A stretch of 64,000 nucleotides of DNA from Ignavibacteria bacterium (GTDB lineage Bacteria > Bacteroidota > Ignavibacteria > Kapaibacteriales > UBA2268). Each line of letters begins with the position of its first letter. The first letter of the stretch is position 1. Positions 63,414-64,000 of this stretch are shown here, piece by piece. A program made the translations under genes and the position numbers. Under the pieces are notes generated by a model. The model ran no database searches. It saw nothing but the letters and a program-made list of their open reading frames with translations, and had not been told where the DNA came from. The DNA lies in assembly GCA_031261605.1 (NCBI GenBank), contig JAISJI010000060.1:186001-250000 (forward strand), in the 5' to 3' direction.

Positions 63414-63421
63414 CAAATATA
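63414..63421 (-). promoter_or_regulatory. Minus-strand -7 element (TATATTTG) of nuoL
   Basis: CAAATATA on the plus strand is TATATTTG on the minus strand, a match to TAnnTTTG, 36 bases before the nuoL ATG. This fits nuoL having its own promoter and not being part of an operon. Confidence 0.5.
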
Positions 63422-63425
63422 ACAA

Positions 63426-63460
63426 AAAGTGTGCTATAATTATAGTTATAACACACTTTT
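63426..63460. terminator. Bidirectional hairpin between the T9SS cargo gene and nuoL
   Basis: AAGTGTG (63427-63433) and CACACTT (63452-63458) bound a nearly palindromic AT-rich core (TATAATTATAGTTATA). T-runs lie on both sides. It lies 22 bases after the end of the T9SS cargo gene on the minus strand. Confidence 0.65.
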
Positions 63461-63481
63461 TTTCGCTATATGTGCAAAAAA

Positions 63482-64000
63482 TTACTCTAAAACGACTTTC
63501 TTGCTTGCTATTCCTGTCTTTGTATAAATATATACAATGTAAAACTTCTCAGATAGCGACTTAAGCGGTATCTGCAAATAACGCTCATTACTATTGACTT
63601 CACATCTATATGCTTGTCTTCCTGCTATGTCATACATCTCTACTGCAGATACACCTTCTAAATCTGCAAAATCTAAATTCAATACTTCCTTTGCAGGCAT
63701 AGGATAAACACTGATTGCTTCGCTCAAATCTGCATCATATATGTTATCTATTGTATCCCTTGGTATAAGCGTCCTATTTATCGTAATTTCAAGTTGATAT
63801 GTTCCAAATTCACCGAATGCGTATGGCTTAACATAAAAATACATATTTCCACCATTCTCAAAATACATAGTGTCCGGCATTTCATCATCATAAGCATTAG
63901 ACCAATTCACTTTATCGTCTGAGACAGTAAATTCTACATCTGTCGTATATTTCTTACCTGAAACCCAATTCTTTGAATCGCTTACACGTGCCGTTACAGT
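63482..64000 (-). CDS. 3' part of a T9SS-exported protein with type A sorting domain
   Basis: The frame is open to the right edge, so only the C-terminal 172 residues are visible and the true start lies beyond 64000. The last 80 residues form a type A sorting domain of the type IX secretion system: ISVYPMPAKEVLNLDFA (where most have YPNPA), VEMYDIAGRQAYR, LPLKSL-like IPLKSLSEKF, and the close YIVYIYTKTGIASKKVVLE. The domain directs a protein through the outer membrane and is cleaved there. The preceding stretch (KKYTTDVEFTVS; MYFYVKPYAFGEFGTYQLEITI) is Ig/bacterial pre-peptidase-like. The cargo function is unknown. Confidence 0.85.
   Translation of the reverse strand, partial: TVTARVSDSKNWVSGKKYTTDVEFTVSDDKVNWSNAYDDEMPDTMYFENGGNMYFYVKPYAFGEFGTYQLEITINRTLIPRDTIDNIYDADLSEAISVYPMPAKEVLNLDFADLEGVSAVEMYDIAGRQAYRCEVNSNERYLQIPLKSLSEKFYIVYIYTKTGIASKKVVLE

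Overview
The window is an AT-rich stretch of bacterial chromosome, close-packed with genes, from a member of the Bacteroidota/Ignavibacteriota/Kapabacteria (FCB) group. The evidence is a type IX secretion (T9SS) type A sorting domain at the right edge, several outer-membrane barrel proteins ending in aromatic residues, a BatA-type von Willebrand protein, a DUF6029-like barrel, and promoter elements of the form TTTG-N20-TAnnTTTG. A flagellar rod gene at the left edge argues against classical Bacteroidetes and for a flagellated relative such as the Ignavibacteria/Kapabacteria lineages. That placement is inference from gene content.

Layout. 1-14083: end of a flagellar gene, a two-module lipoprotein, barrel proteins, thiolase, M28 peptidase, ribF, cmk, trxB, a giant DUF4175-type coiled-coil membrane protein and an alpha/beta hydrolase. 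14244-21533: a type I restriction-modification locus in the order hsdR, hsdM, unknown gene, hsdS, followed by a convergent tRNA-Lys with its own terminator. 21886-35315: purB, a four-domain S1 protein, a purine-type permease, purN, a zinc-ribbon protein, membrane proteins, uvrA, a PgpH-like HD phosphodiesterase and tatC. 35316-36748: a repeat-rich non-coding stretch followed by a family 4 uracil-DNA glycosylase and a SHOCT-domain microprotein. 36845-46119: glycosyltransferases, amt, dCMP deaminase, thrS, tatA and a BatA-like protein. 46176-53447: four minus-strand envelope genes, in transcription order a GldM-like periplasmic protein, two related barrel proteins and a VWA-OmpA protein. 53752-64000: PAS protein, SDR protein, plsX, CNNM/CorC protein, DUF6029-like barrel, mtaB, small genes, nuoL, and the 3' end of a T9SS-exported protein.

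Most notable: a palindromic repeat whose ends read TGTCTGAA...TTCAGACA. One copy lies in frame inside hsdR (residues about 597-621). A second fills the hsdR-hsdM junction, with the hsdM start codon inside its right arm. A decayed half copy lies downstream of tatC. This resembles the protein-coding palindromic elements known from Rickettsia and may be a mobile element that adds peptide segments and start sites. Second is the envelope cluster at 46-53 kb, which looks like a divergent or accessory T9SS/gliding-type module. No CRISPR array, prophage or transposase gene was seen.
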